Assembly: GCA_016165875.1 (NCBI GenBank)
Contig: JABBOT010000036.1
Span: forward strand, 1,985,680 to 2,049,679
Length of the DNA: 64,000 nt
Direction of reading: 5' to 3'
Source of the DNA: Acanthopleura granulata
Lineage: Eukaryota > Mollusca > Polyplacophora > Chitonida > Chitonidae
The position numbers were made by a program, and so were the translations under genes. Position 1 is the stretch's first letter. Every line of letters starts with the position of its first letter. Below are positions 22,262-31,448 of the stretch, in pieces. A model generated the notes under the pieces. It was given only the letters and a program-made list of their open reading frames with translations. It was not told the origin of the DNA and made no database searches.

Positions 22262-22690
22262 CAATTGCAATTTGAGATTATAAGTGCAATGTCCTCTTCT
22301 GCATCAGGGTTTTCTGCGACTCCGTCGGTATATAAAGAGAGCTTAAAACTCTGTAGCTGCGACGCCGTATGGATCGAGCCCAGAGCTCTCTGCAGTTTCG
22401 TCGCCGTTTCGATCGAGCTCGGGGATTTCAGTGATTGTATTTCCGTATCGACCTAACCCAGGTTTTCTTCCGCTTGCCTCGCCATATAGAGCAAGCCAAA
22501 AAGGTACTTGCGGTTTCGTCGTGGTATTGACCGAGCCCGGAATTCTCTGCGGTTGAGTCGCCGTATCTACTCAGCGATCAGTTCCCTGCAGTTGCGTGTC
22601 TGAATCCACCGAGTCCAGAACTGCGATTGTGTCGCCGTAACGACCGAGCCCAAAGTTCTCCATGGTTGCGTCGACGTATTCATCGACCCG
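22262..22690. repeat. Degenerate 38-41 bp tandem repeat, block 2
   Basis: Same unit as block 1 (CGCCGTATCGATCGAGCCCA core), about ten copies with strong drift. Confidence 0.75.
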
Positions 22691-22760
22691 TGGATGCGAT
22701 ATAAAATCTGCTTTTGGGACCTTAAGATTCAGATATTTCTCAAGACGACTCTGCTTGAAG

Positions 22761-23033
22761 GGGCCTCCCTGGCTCAGTCGGTTAGCCCGCTAGTGCAGCA
22801 CAATCACCCGAAGCCCCCCACCAATGAGGTTGCTGTGAGTTCAAGACCAGCTCTTGCTGGCTTTCTCTCCGACCGTACGTGGGAAGGTCTGCTAGCAAAC
22901 TGAGGATGGTCGTGGGTTTCCTCCGGGCTCTGCCCGGTTTCCTCCCACCATAATGCTGACCGCCGTCGTATAGGTGAAATATTCTTGAGTACGGCGTAAA
23001 ACACCAATCAAATAAATAAATAAATAAATAAAT
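22761..23033 (+). mobile_element. Full-length SINE (family A) with a perfect 13-bp target-site duplication
   Basis: tRNA-like head GGGCCTCCCTGGCTCAGTCG (box A region) and box-B-like GGTTGCTGTGAGTTCAAGAC, then a body ending GTACGGCGTAAAACACCAAT and a tail of seven (TAAA)-type repeats. ACTCTGCTTGAAG is found at 22748-22760 and again at 23034-23046, so insertion was by target-primed retrotransposition and fairly recent. This copy is the best in-window reference for the family. Confidence 0.93.
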
Positions 23034-23046
23034 ACTCTGCTTGAAG

Positions 23047-23500
23047 TGTAATTGCTGGCAGTGCACAGGCCGCAATGACGCTCACAAACTATTACGCGTT
23101 CATCCAAATATAGCATGTTTAAGAAGAGTTGACCGAAACAATAGGCAAAAGAGACAAACAAAACAACAACACTAAAAAACGACAAAAACAAAAAACAAAC
23201 TAACTACCACAAAAAATAAAGATTTGAAAAACGGTGGGGTTATTTTTATCAAGTAGGTACAGCCGAGTTTTGAAAATATAGATGCTATTTAAAAGCAAGA
23301 ACTGTAACGTTTATATAAACACACTCTCAGACCTGACAAATGACATTTTGAAACAGTATAGCAGCTGAAAAGTGGGCTAAAAGAGTGAAGTCCACCACCA
23401 GTTTTAGAAGTGAAGAAGTGATTATTTACATGGGAACGACATAATGTTCTGTAAAATTGCTGAAGTCTCTAAAAGTTCCTAAAAGGGTTTGTCACCCAAT
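23047..23500. other. Unassigned AT-rich spacer
   Basis: Nothing recognised. A-rich stretch at about 23150-23215. Confidence 0.35.
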
Positions 23501-24098
23501 TTAAAGGCCATCTGACCCTTGGCAGAGGTTGAGCTGGAACGTGCAATTCTGGAAGGATGTACCCTGGAAAATACCAGCAGTTGTACCATTGTGAGTGACA
23601 TGGCTCACACTGTGCGGGAAATTCTGTGATTTGAAAACAAACAGGTCATTCTGCACGGCTGAAGATGACGGTAAAGCTGCATCAATTTCTGTGGACATAT
23701 TGGTTTCGGGAGGAAGTGTTACGCTCGTAGCCGAATGGTGTCTCACTAGTGCATTTGATGTCATGTGGCTCATCTTTTCCTGCGTACACTTAGAAGCAAC
23801 AGCGTAATCGTTTACACTTGCAGCATATTTAACATTTTTGTGGCCATTGAGTTGCATAATAGTCGTTTGAGCTAAGCCAGCCTGTAGGAGACAGGCAATT
23901 GTTGTTTTGCGGGCACTGTGATTTGTCAAACGGCCAGATAAGTTTTCCCATTGGTTGGCGTTTATACTCTGATTTATGGACATTGATGTAACCTGTTACT
24001 CGTGTTTTACAAGAGAACAATGGCAAGTTCTGTTTGTGCCCGAGGTCTACTGTGCAATCTATTGCTTCCTCAGCCGTGTTTTTCAAACTGGAAATCAA
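23501..24098 (-). pseudogene. Crypton-type (DUF3504/ZMYM-like) tyrosine recombinase, C-terminal remnant
   Basis: The minus-strand frame 23983-23501 encodes 160 residues containing LTNHSARKTTIACLLQAG (the HxxR box), MQLNGHKNVK (second His) and VNDYAVAS (candidate nucleophile Tyr). It continues into a Ser/Thr-rich tail and GTSFQNCTFQLNL, a C-terminal pattern I associate with these transposon proteins. There is an extra YAA between GHKNVK and SVNDY. The N-terminal and central catalytic parts are missing, and the frame upstream (to 24098) shows no clear domain. Either a 5'-truncated transposon or a decayed domesticated copy; intronless here. Confidence 0.75.
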
Positions 24099-24188
24099 AT
24101 TACTGTAAAACTTTTATATGTCAGTGTTAAACTGTCAACGCAGTATTTAGCCAAACGTATCAAATTGCATTATAAATGCATTATATAA

Positions 24189-24376
24189 TACACTGGAACA
24201 TGTCTTTCTTATGGATATACAACTTCTTGGTTTATTATCACGACGTTTCGATGTAGATACTAACATCGTTATCAAGTTACCACTACCACCTGATAACGAT
24301 GTTAGTATCTACATCGAAACGTCGTGATAATAAACCAAGAAGTTGTATATCCATAAGAAAGACATGTTCCAGTGTA
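24189..24376. repeat. Near-perfect inverted repeat (foldback), arms 89 bp, 10-bp loop
   Basis: Left arm 24189-24277, right arm 24288-24376, 88 of 89 positions complementary, loop TACCACTACC. The arm contains GATAACGATGTTAGTATC, ACATCGAAACGTCGTGATAA and TAAACCAAGAAGTTG. It is an internally structured sequence of the sort found at the ends of Penelope-like or other retroelements. It could be a foldback transposon or a head-to-head junction of two truncated element ends. Confidence 0.93.
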
Positions 24377-26189
24377 CCTCCATCCCAACTTCTAAATGCC
24401 ACTTAAACAAGCATTATATAATGCTAGGGAATACAGCACTACACAAGTTTCATTAGACTTGTCGCCACATAGCGTTAGCTTTGACTTGGATTTGCTGGTT
24501 GGACATTTCAGGTTTGTTTATTTGATCTTCTTGCACCTGTAAACGTATATTTTAAAACGGCGTTGGTCGTTAGTAACGATTTACTATTTCTGTCCGAAGT
24601 GAGGATATTGGAGGTTTACTTACTTTTCTTTCTTACCTCTGTAAACTTAAAACGATTTTATTTGGTAGTATCCATTCAGATGATTTTGATTCCTGGCGTG
24701 GACATTTAGGATTAGCTTGTTATCAATCTGACCTTGGTGAACTTACTACAAGACAGCTTTGCTTATAAGTTTGTAAGATGGCGTGCAGAGATTTCATGAA
24801 AATTCCTGTGTAGATTCACACATTGGTAATTTATAAAGTAGCATGTTACCGTTTACCACTCTGCAAATTTTACTATGTACAAATGGTACATCTTATTGTG
24901 GCAGTACATAGTTTGCGTAGATTGTGTGATACCCTCACAGTGACGTGTGTACAACCGGCGCACATCCTATAAGTAAAACTTTTTTAAAGTCACCTATATG
25001 GCGTTCAGAAGCAATCAAATAAATATTTGAGTTTTCTTTATTTTGCTTTCTCTATTCTTTAAACTTATATTACAAAACGTTTTTAGCGATGTTAGCTAGG
25101 AGAGATGTGACTTGGATTTGTTGTGTGGATATTTTGAGCCATGTTTATTTTCCTTTTCACCATTGTAAACCTATATGATACAAAACGGCTCTGCTTGTTA
25201 GTAAGCTAAATATTATTTCTACGTGTGGATAAACAGGATTAAAGCTACAACTTTACAAGAAAGGCTAAACTGACAGGCACATTAAAAATAAAGTGCAACA
25301 AAACTACATGCATATGTGTAATAGACAGTTAACCCAAAATGAAAAAAGATACAGTTTGAAACCTAGTGGAAATGTCTACATCACCTAAGTGACTATGCTT
25401 TGATTAAACATGTAAATACTAAAGAACACACAGAAAAGAAAAATTTTTGAAATCCGACAGACGAATGGCTTCCGTGGAAATATGGATGGTATTTTCATTT
25501 GCAGGTTTCATAATCTGGAGTATACTTTAAATAAAATTCCGAGACGACCATTGCCGCTTGATGGAGAAACACTATATGTGGTTCAGTTTTAGCAAACTGA
25601 TTGAGTGACGGATCTCGGGGAAGATTACCTCACTTGTTTCGATGTAGTCATGACTGACGGGATTTGTGGATGTGGATTTGTCTGTTAACATCATTGCTTA
25701 TCAAAGTTTTTCCACGGGACGCTCTGAAACTTCTGGAACTAGGTATAATTTTATGTGCACCAGCCATTTTTGCGACGACTGTATGTGATGACATGGACAT
25801 TTTCCAAGTCTTATTGTTTCCGAGTCTGTCTTTCTAAACTCTGGCCTACCACGAAACTTGTTATCTAGTATTTATTGGTTTTTAGCATGGTATGGAGAAA
25901 TGGAAAATATCACCTCTCTAGAGTCACAGCTCTGTAATGTGAACAGTCTAGACAAATGCATATTCAGCGCAGGGAATGGCTTGTTGTTGAACAGGTTTGA
26001 GGGTAGCCACTGATTGTGACACACCCAAAAAGGGAAATGTTGTATCGAAGTTTCACTATGTTAAACCCAGATTTTGAGCCATGGTAAAGGAGGGACAATG
26101 TTTATAAGCCATGAGCTTGAGGTGCTTAATCACGGTTATACACATTATCTACGATGTTATGGCTTACATAATCTCTCATTTGCTTATTC
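24377..26189. other. Unassigned 1.8-kb stretch
   Basis: No gene found. A loose long-period similarity is visible: GACTTGGATTTG, TGGA(C/T)ATTT and TGTAAAC.TATAT blocks recur near 24483-24545, 24700-24720 and 25110-25170. This suggests an old, eroded repeat of several hundred bases. Confidence 0.35.
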
Positions 26190-26334
26190 TTGCTTTCTCT
26201 CTGGCCAGCAACCTGCGGATGGTCGTGAGGTTTCCCCCGGGCTCTCTCCGATTTCCTCCCACCATAAAACTGACCGCAGTCCTTGAAGTGAGATATTTTT
26301 GAGTACGCGTAAAACACCAATCACGTAAATAAAG
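26190..26334 (+). mobile_element. SINE (family A), 5'-truncated
   Basis: Body from TTGCTTTCTCTCTGGCCAGC through CCCGGGCTCT and GAGTACGCGTAAAACACCAA to a short AAATAAAG tail. Truncation at the head is the usual result of incomplete reverse transcription. Confidence 0.85.
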
Positions 26335-26868
26335 CTTATTTCACCGTTAACCAGGCAGACAACTAGCCATGGTATAAGTTAAGATCTTTGCGCACAGCGC
26401 TATGGCCTTAATCGGCAATGGAATGAATACAAAGACTATTAGTTAAAAAAGAAGCCAAGCTGACTATCACATTCGTCAATCTACCGTTATGGGAATAAAG
26501 CATGCCGTGGGGGGAAGGGTGGGGGATATCGGGAATTCTGACCTCGAGAGAAGTGATGCTCAGCGAGTGCTGCGCCGATATGCACTACATGTTTTATAAA
26601 GAAATCTAGTGCTCTGTTGAAGCCCTTAAGTGCTAGACTACTACGTCGCCGCTAGCTGAACAAGTGTTCGTCCGACTGTTTACCTTTAAACAAATTGACG
26701 TCAAAGAGTGGACATAACGGAGATAACCGTTCATGTGACCGAGTACTGAGCAATGAAACCTAACTATCACCCTATGAGGTATAACAATAGTATTTCTCAC
26801 ATCAGTCATTCTGATTACCATCGGAACTGTAAACACATTTACAGTGTTATGCCTTCTTTTTTATTCTA
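26335..26868. other. Unassigned flank of the EF-hand sequence
   Basis: No recognised feature until the acceptor-like TTTTTTATTCTAG at about 26857-26869. Confidence 0.35.
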
Positions 26869-26887
26869 GATTATCCTGTGGTTGAGA

Positions 26888-27427
26888 ATGGATAAAAAAA
26901 AATATGCACAAAAAAATTGGACGGCATTTTTCAAGGTCTTGGACTTTAGGGGTAAGGGCATCCTTTCTCTTGCGGATACCATGGAATATCCCTGCAATTT
27001 GTTACGGGCGGGAAAGGTAGATAGTGCCATTGTGACAGCAAGAACCTACATAAAGCTCTGGGAGAGCCAGCTAGAGATCTTGGGGAAATCCAGGGAAGAA
27101 AAGTCTATGAGTGAGGAAGAATGCGTCAAAGCACAAATGGTTCTTACCAAGCAGGATTGGTACCACGATGAGGCTGTGCCCGCTATTGCGTCGGCCATGT
27201 TTGATGGCCTGGACGAGAACAAGGACAATCTAATTAGTCTGGTGGAGTGGCGACATCACTACGAAAGGTACGGGGTGAAGAACTAGGATTTCGTCCGAAG
27301 TACCTTGGCCAGGATGGATACTAACAATGACGGAGTTATCTCCCGACAGGAATTTGAGTATGGCCTAAAAATGTTCTGCAAACAAGACCCGGAGAACGAT
27401 TACTCAATTTTGTTCACACTTGAGTAG
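26888..27427 (+). pseudogene. Sarcoplasmic-type EF-hand calcium-binding protein with an in-frame TAG at codon 133
   Basis: A single open block of 180 codons broken only by TAG at 27284-27286; the frame resumes and ends at TAG 27425-27427. Three EF-hand loops are visible. Loop 1 (19-30, DFRGKGILSLAD) has Arg and Lys at ligand positions 3 and 5 and probably does not bind. Loop 2 (109-120, DENKDNLISLVE) is good. Loop 3 (144-155, DTNNDGVISRQE), after the TAG, is textbook. The length of about 179 aa suits the sarcoplasmic calcium-binding protein/calexcitin-like group. The start ATG (26888) follows a good acceptor (TTTTTTATTCTAG, 26869) by 18 bases, so a 5' UTR exon upstream is possible. The reading is either a very recent pseudogene, a sequencing error or, less likely, readthrough. 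Confidence 0.8.
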
Positions 27428-27784
27428 AGAAAATCAACGAGCATGAATATTTAGCTGCAACACAAACCGAAAACTGTAGAGAAAAGGAATCAAATAAATT
27501 CATTTTTAGCATTCAGCTGGAACATTAACTTAAATCAGCAGACAAAATCCAACCGATTGGGCGTGGAAATTCTGTTTTTTGCATAACACATATTACAGGT
27601 ATAGCGATTTTAATTGGATTCACCCTGATTATATTTACCATTTTGTACTCTATTGTAACTATCACATACATGAATCAAGAGGGTTTAAATTAAAACAAGC
27701 GACCGTGAACATACAAACTGGTTGTTTATCTTAAATAAAATAATCGGTAGCCCCAAGGGATGTCGAATGCTGTGCTGTGTGCTC
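27428..27784. other. 3' flank of the EF-hand sequence
   Basis: Contains AAATAAATTC about 65 bp after the final stop and AAATAAAATAATC at about 27733, both usable as poly(A) signals. No coding seen. Confidence 0.35.
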
Positions 27785-27905
27785 ATTTTATTTGTTTGTT
27801 TGTTTATTTTCTTAATTTATTTACATTATGAAAGTTTTTTGTCGCTCTCACAACTGTTTGAGTTACACCACTTCGGTCAGCACTATGGTGGGAGGAAGTC
27901 AGAGG
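27785..27905 (-). mobile_element. SINE tail fragment (family A), diverged
   Basis: On the minus strand TTCCTCCCACCATAGTGCTG leads to a diverged end and an A-rich (AAATAAAC)n tail. It abuts the CA microsatellite. Confidence 0.6.
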
Positions 27906-27909
27906 AGAA

Positions 27910-27910
<1 letters not shown>

Positions 27911-27963
<53 letters not shown>

Positions 27964-28037
27964 TATATATATATATAGTAATTATAGTAAGTAATTATGT
28001 ATATATATATAATCATAGGCTGACATACATATATGTA
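27911..28037. repeat. (CA)n and (TA)n microsatellite block
   Basis: About 26 CA steps to 27962, then several short TA runs with TAATTATAGTAAG between. Confidence 0.93.
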
Positions 28038-28180
28038 TATAGGTGTTAGACGCCCCGGCATATGCTCACAAACATGTATTTAGGTGCTTGGCGCCCAGGC
28101 ATATGGTCACGTACATATGTATACAGGTACTAGGAGCCCCGGCATATCCTCACATATATATATCTAGGTGCTGCGAAAAA
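28038..28180. repeat. Tandem repeat, about 50 bp, 3 copies
   Basis: AGGTG(C/T)T..GCGCC..GGCATATG.TCAC blocks recur at about 28040, 28082 and 28124, separated by TACATATGTAT-type AT-rich spacers. Confidence 0.75.
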
Positions 28181-28186
28181 GTCTGA

Positions 28187-28438
28187 GGGCCTCCGTGGCC
28201 TAGGAGTAGTGCGCTACTGCAACGTAGTGACCCAGGTGTCCTCCACCCGCAGTCCAATACGGTCGCTATCAATTATAGCCCATCCCATGTTGGCTGCCTC
28301 TCCGGTCGTACGTGGGAAGGTCCACCGGCAACCAGCGGATGACCCGGTCCCCTCCCGCCGTATTTGCTGGCTGCCGTCGTACAAGTGAATTATTCATGGG
28401 TACCGTGGCGTGAAACACCAATCAAATGAGTAAACAAG
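28187..28438 (+). mobile_element. SINE (family A), nearly full-length, diverged
   Basis: Head GGCCTCCGTGGCCTAGGAGT, box-B-like GGTCGCTATCAATTATAGCC, body to GGCGTGAAACACCAATCAAA. The promoter boxes are mutated. Confidence 0.85.
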
Positions 28439-28463
28439 ACAATCAATCAAAAGAGCCCAAGGG

Positions 28464-30525
28464 AATGAAGTTGCATACGCCCAGTCTGTAGGTCCCTACT
28501 GTCGCTGTGCCAAATGAAGCTGCATACGCCCAGTCTATAGGTCCCTACTGTCGTTGTGCAAATTGAAGCTGCATATGCAGAGTCTGTAGGTCCCTACTGT
28601 CGCTGTGCCAAATGAAGCTGCATACGCCGAGTCTGTAGGTCCCTACTGTCGCTGTGCCAAATGAAGCTGCATACGCCGAGTCTGTAGGTCCCTACTGTCG
28701 ATGTGCCAAATGAAGCTGCATACACCGAGTCTGTAGGTCCCTACTGTCGATGTGCCAAATGAAGCTGCATACACCGAGTCTGTAGGTCCCTACTGTCGCT
28801 GTGCCAAATGAAGCTGCATACGCTGAGTCTGTAGGTCCCTACTGTCGATGTGCCAAATGAAGCTGCATACACCGAGTCTGTAGGTCCCTACTGTCGACGT
28901 GCCAAATGAAGCTGCATACACCGAGTCTGTAGGTCCCTACTGTCGCTGTGCCAAATGAAGCTGCATACGCCGAGTCTGTAGGTCCCTACTGTCGACGTGC
29001 CAAATGAAGCTGCATACACCGAGTCTGTGGGTCCCTACTGTCGCTGTGCCAAATGAAGCTGCATACGCCGAGTCTGTGGGTCCCTACTGTCGCTGTGCCA
29101 AATGAAGCTGCATACGCCGAGTCTGTAGGTCCCTACTGTCGCTGTGCCAAATGAAGCTGCATACGCCGAGTCTGTAGGTCCCTACTGTCGCTGTGCCAAA
29201 TGAAGCTGGATACGCTGAGTCTGTAGGTCCCTACTGTCGCTGTGCCAAATGAAGCTGCATACGCTGAGTCTGTAGGTCCCTACTGTCGCTGTGCCAAATG
29301 AAGCTGCATACGCCGAGTCTGTAGGTCCCTACTGTCGATGTGCCAAATGAAGCTGCATACGCCGAGTCTGTAGGTCCCTACTGTCGATGTGCCAAATGAA
29401 GCTGCATACGCCGAGTCTGTAGGTCCCTACTGTCGCTGTGCCAAATGAAGCTGCATACGCCGAGTCTGTAGGTCCCTACTGTCGATGTGCCAAATGAAGC
29501 TGCATATGCCGAGTCTGTAGGTCCCTACTGTCGATGTGCCAAATGAAGCTGCATATGCCGAGTCTGTAGGTCCCTACTGTCGATGTGCCAAATGAAGCTG
29601 CATACACCGAGTCTGTAGGTCCCTACTGTCGCTGTGCCAAATGAAGCTGCATATGCCGAGTCTGTAGGTCCCTACTGTCGATGTGCCAAATGAAGCTGCA
29701 TACGCCGAGTCTGTAGGTCCCTACTGTCGATGTGCCAAATGAAGCTGCATACGCCGAGTCTGTAGGTCCCTACTGTCGCTGTGCCAAATGAAGCTGCATA
29801 CACCGAGTCTGTAGGTCCCTACTGTCGATGTGCCAAATGAAGCTGCATACGCTGAGTCTGTAGGTCCCTACTGTCGACGTGCCAAATGAAGCTGCATACA
29901 CCGAGTCTGTAGGTCCCTACTGTCGACGTGCCAAATGAAGCTGCATACACCGAGTCTGTAGGTCCCTCCTGTCGACGTGCCAAATGAGCTGCATACGCCG
30001 AGTCTGTAGGTCCCTACTGTCGATGTGCCAAATGAAGCTGCATACGCCGAGTCTGTAGGTCCCTACTGTCGATGTGCCAAATGAAGCTGCATACTCCGAG
30101 TCTGTAGGTCCCTACTGTCGACGTGCCAAATGAAGCTGCATACGCCGAGTCTGTAGGTCCCTACTGTCGCTGTGCCAAATGAAGCTGCATACGCCGAGTC
30201 TGTAGGTCCCTACTGTCGCTGTGCCAAATGAAGCTGGATACGCTGAGTCTGTAGGTCCCTACTGTCGCTGTGCCAAATGAAGCTGCATACGCTGAGTCTG
30301 TAGGTCCCTACTGTCGCTGTGCCAAATGAAGCTGCATACTCCGAGTCTGTAGGTCCCTACTGTCGATGTGCCAAATGAAGCTGCATACGCCGAGTCTGTA
30401 GGTCCCTACTGTCGCTGTGCCAAATGAAGCTGCATACGCCGAGTCTGTAGGTCCCTACTGTCGCTGTGCCAAATGAAGCTGCATATGCCGAGTCTGTAGG
30501 TCCCTACTGTCGATGTGCAAAATGA
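28464..30525. repeat. 49-bp minisatellite, about 42 copies (2.06 kb)
   Basis: The unit runs AAATGAAGCTGCATACGCCG / AGTCTGTAGGTCCCTACTGT / CGCTGTGCC. Most variation is confined to two slots: GCATA(CGCC/TGCC/CACC/CGCT/CTCC)G and GTCG(CT/AT/AC)GTGCC. One unit lacks an A (about 29986) and one reads CCTCC. Otherwise copies are nearly identical, which points to recent expansion or homogenisation. It ends 790 bp before the Rab start codon. Confidence 0.97.
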
Positions 30526-30596
30526 GTTCATGTGTTATCATTGTAAATACATAACGATTACAAAAGCATGTACATAGCGCTTATAAATATTAATAT

Positions 30597-30842
30597 AACC
30601 TTATTCTTCTAAGTTTTGGGGACACCTGGTCTGTTTTTTTTGTTTGTTTTTTTTTTTAGCCAGTGTACATGTGCACTGTAATCGTAATAAAAGTACAAAG
30701 CTTCTTTTTCTCACATGGTTAGTCTACTAAATGAACAATATATCCATACCTTTACTTTCACTTCAGACTTGGAGAGAGAATTGACATAATTTGGTTTCAG
30801 ACCTGCTGATATCTGTCCCCAAAATTAGAAGAATTAGGGTAA
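30597..30842 (+). mobile_element. MITE-like element with about 28-bp terminal inverted repeats
   Basis: The left end AACCTTATTCTTCTAAGTTT/TGGGGACA and the right end TGTCCCCAAAATTAGAAGAA/TTAGGGTAA are inverted copies with three or four mismatches. The body is 246 bp with no frame. A diverged relative lies at 16,441. It ends about 470 bp before the Rab start codon, inside the likely promoter region. Confidence 0.75.
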
Positions 30843-31203
30843 CTTATATTTATATATACGACATCGTGCTCGTTGAATTTATATGAGGTCACAGACACAA
30901 TTTCTCCTAATTAGGAAGTTTACGGTACAGAGCAGGCTACGCCTACCAGAGGGGGCGATCGAACTGTGCCAGTAGGCTACATATCCAGTCCGGCGGCGTC
31001 CGGCCTTTCGACCGGAGTGTAGTTAGCGAGACGAGTTAGCGAACTGAACAGTCGTCTCCATTCCCTCTGATAGTCTGGTCGGTGAGACCGGGGTAGTTCC
31101 GAGGCCATTCCCCTAAGGACACCCGGGCCTGGAGCAGGCGGCATCGGGTGGACTTTCCAGCGTTTGTCACCGAGCTCGCGTCGTTCAGTAACGTTGCTCG
31201 CTT
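30843..31203 (+). promoter_or_regulatory. Likely Rab promoter and 5' UTR region
   Basis: The stretch is locally GC- and CpG-rich (for example CCGGCGGCGTCCGGCC at about 30990) against an AT-rich neighbourhood. It has no TATA box and immediately precedes the Rab coding start. The call rests on position and composition only. Confidence 0.45.
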
Positions 31204-31314
31204 GTAAGTTAACCCAGATAGTGACACAGAAACACTGTGATTCGATGGTCCTTAACGGTGTGGACGTGTGTATAGGTGTGCACAGGCATCCTGCGGGATA
31301 TTTTCATTCGTCAG
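31204..31314 (+). other. Possible 111-bp 5' UTR intron of the Rab gene
   Basis: CTT|GTAAGTTA at 31204 is a strong donor, and ATTTTCATTCGTCAG|AATGG at 31314 is a good acceptor directly before the start codon. CTTAAC at 31251 fits a branch site. If it is not removed, an upstream ATG at 31245 would open a 34-codon frame overlapping the Rab start out of frame (stop at 31349). Confidence 0.45.
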
Positions 31315-31315
31315 A

Positions 31316-31448
31316 ATGGCTGCTATGCCTAAGCCTTTCGACTATCTGATCAAACTACTACTGATCGGAGACTCGGGCGTGGGGAAGACGTGCATACTGT
31401 GCAGGTTTGCTGACGACTCCTACAACTCCACCTACATCACCACAATAG
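31316..31448 (+). CDS. Rab exon 1
   Basis: [20 protein letters not shown] then [17 protein letters not shown] and STYITTI, ending in the first base of Gly45. Donor GTAAGT. A second ATG (codon 4) could also start; the first has the better context (GAATGG). Confidence 0.94.

Noticed and set aside
24288..24340. Active hammerhead ribozyme
   Set aside because: The first core reads CTGATAA and not CTGANGA, so a required G is missing; only a resemblance is noted.
28464..30525. CRISPR-like regular repeats
   Set aside because: Units are contiguous with no unique spacers, and the surrounding genome is clearly animal.
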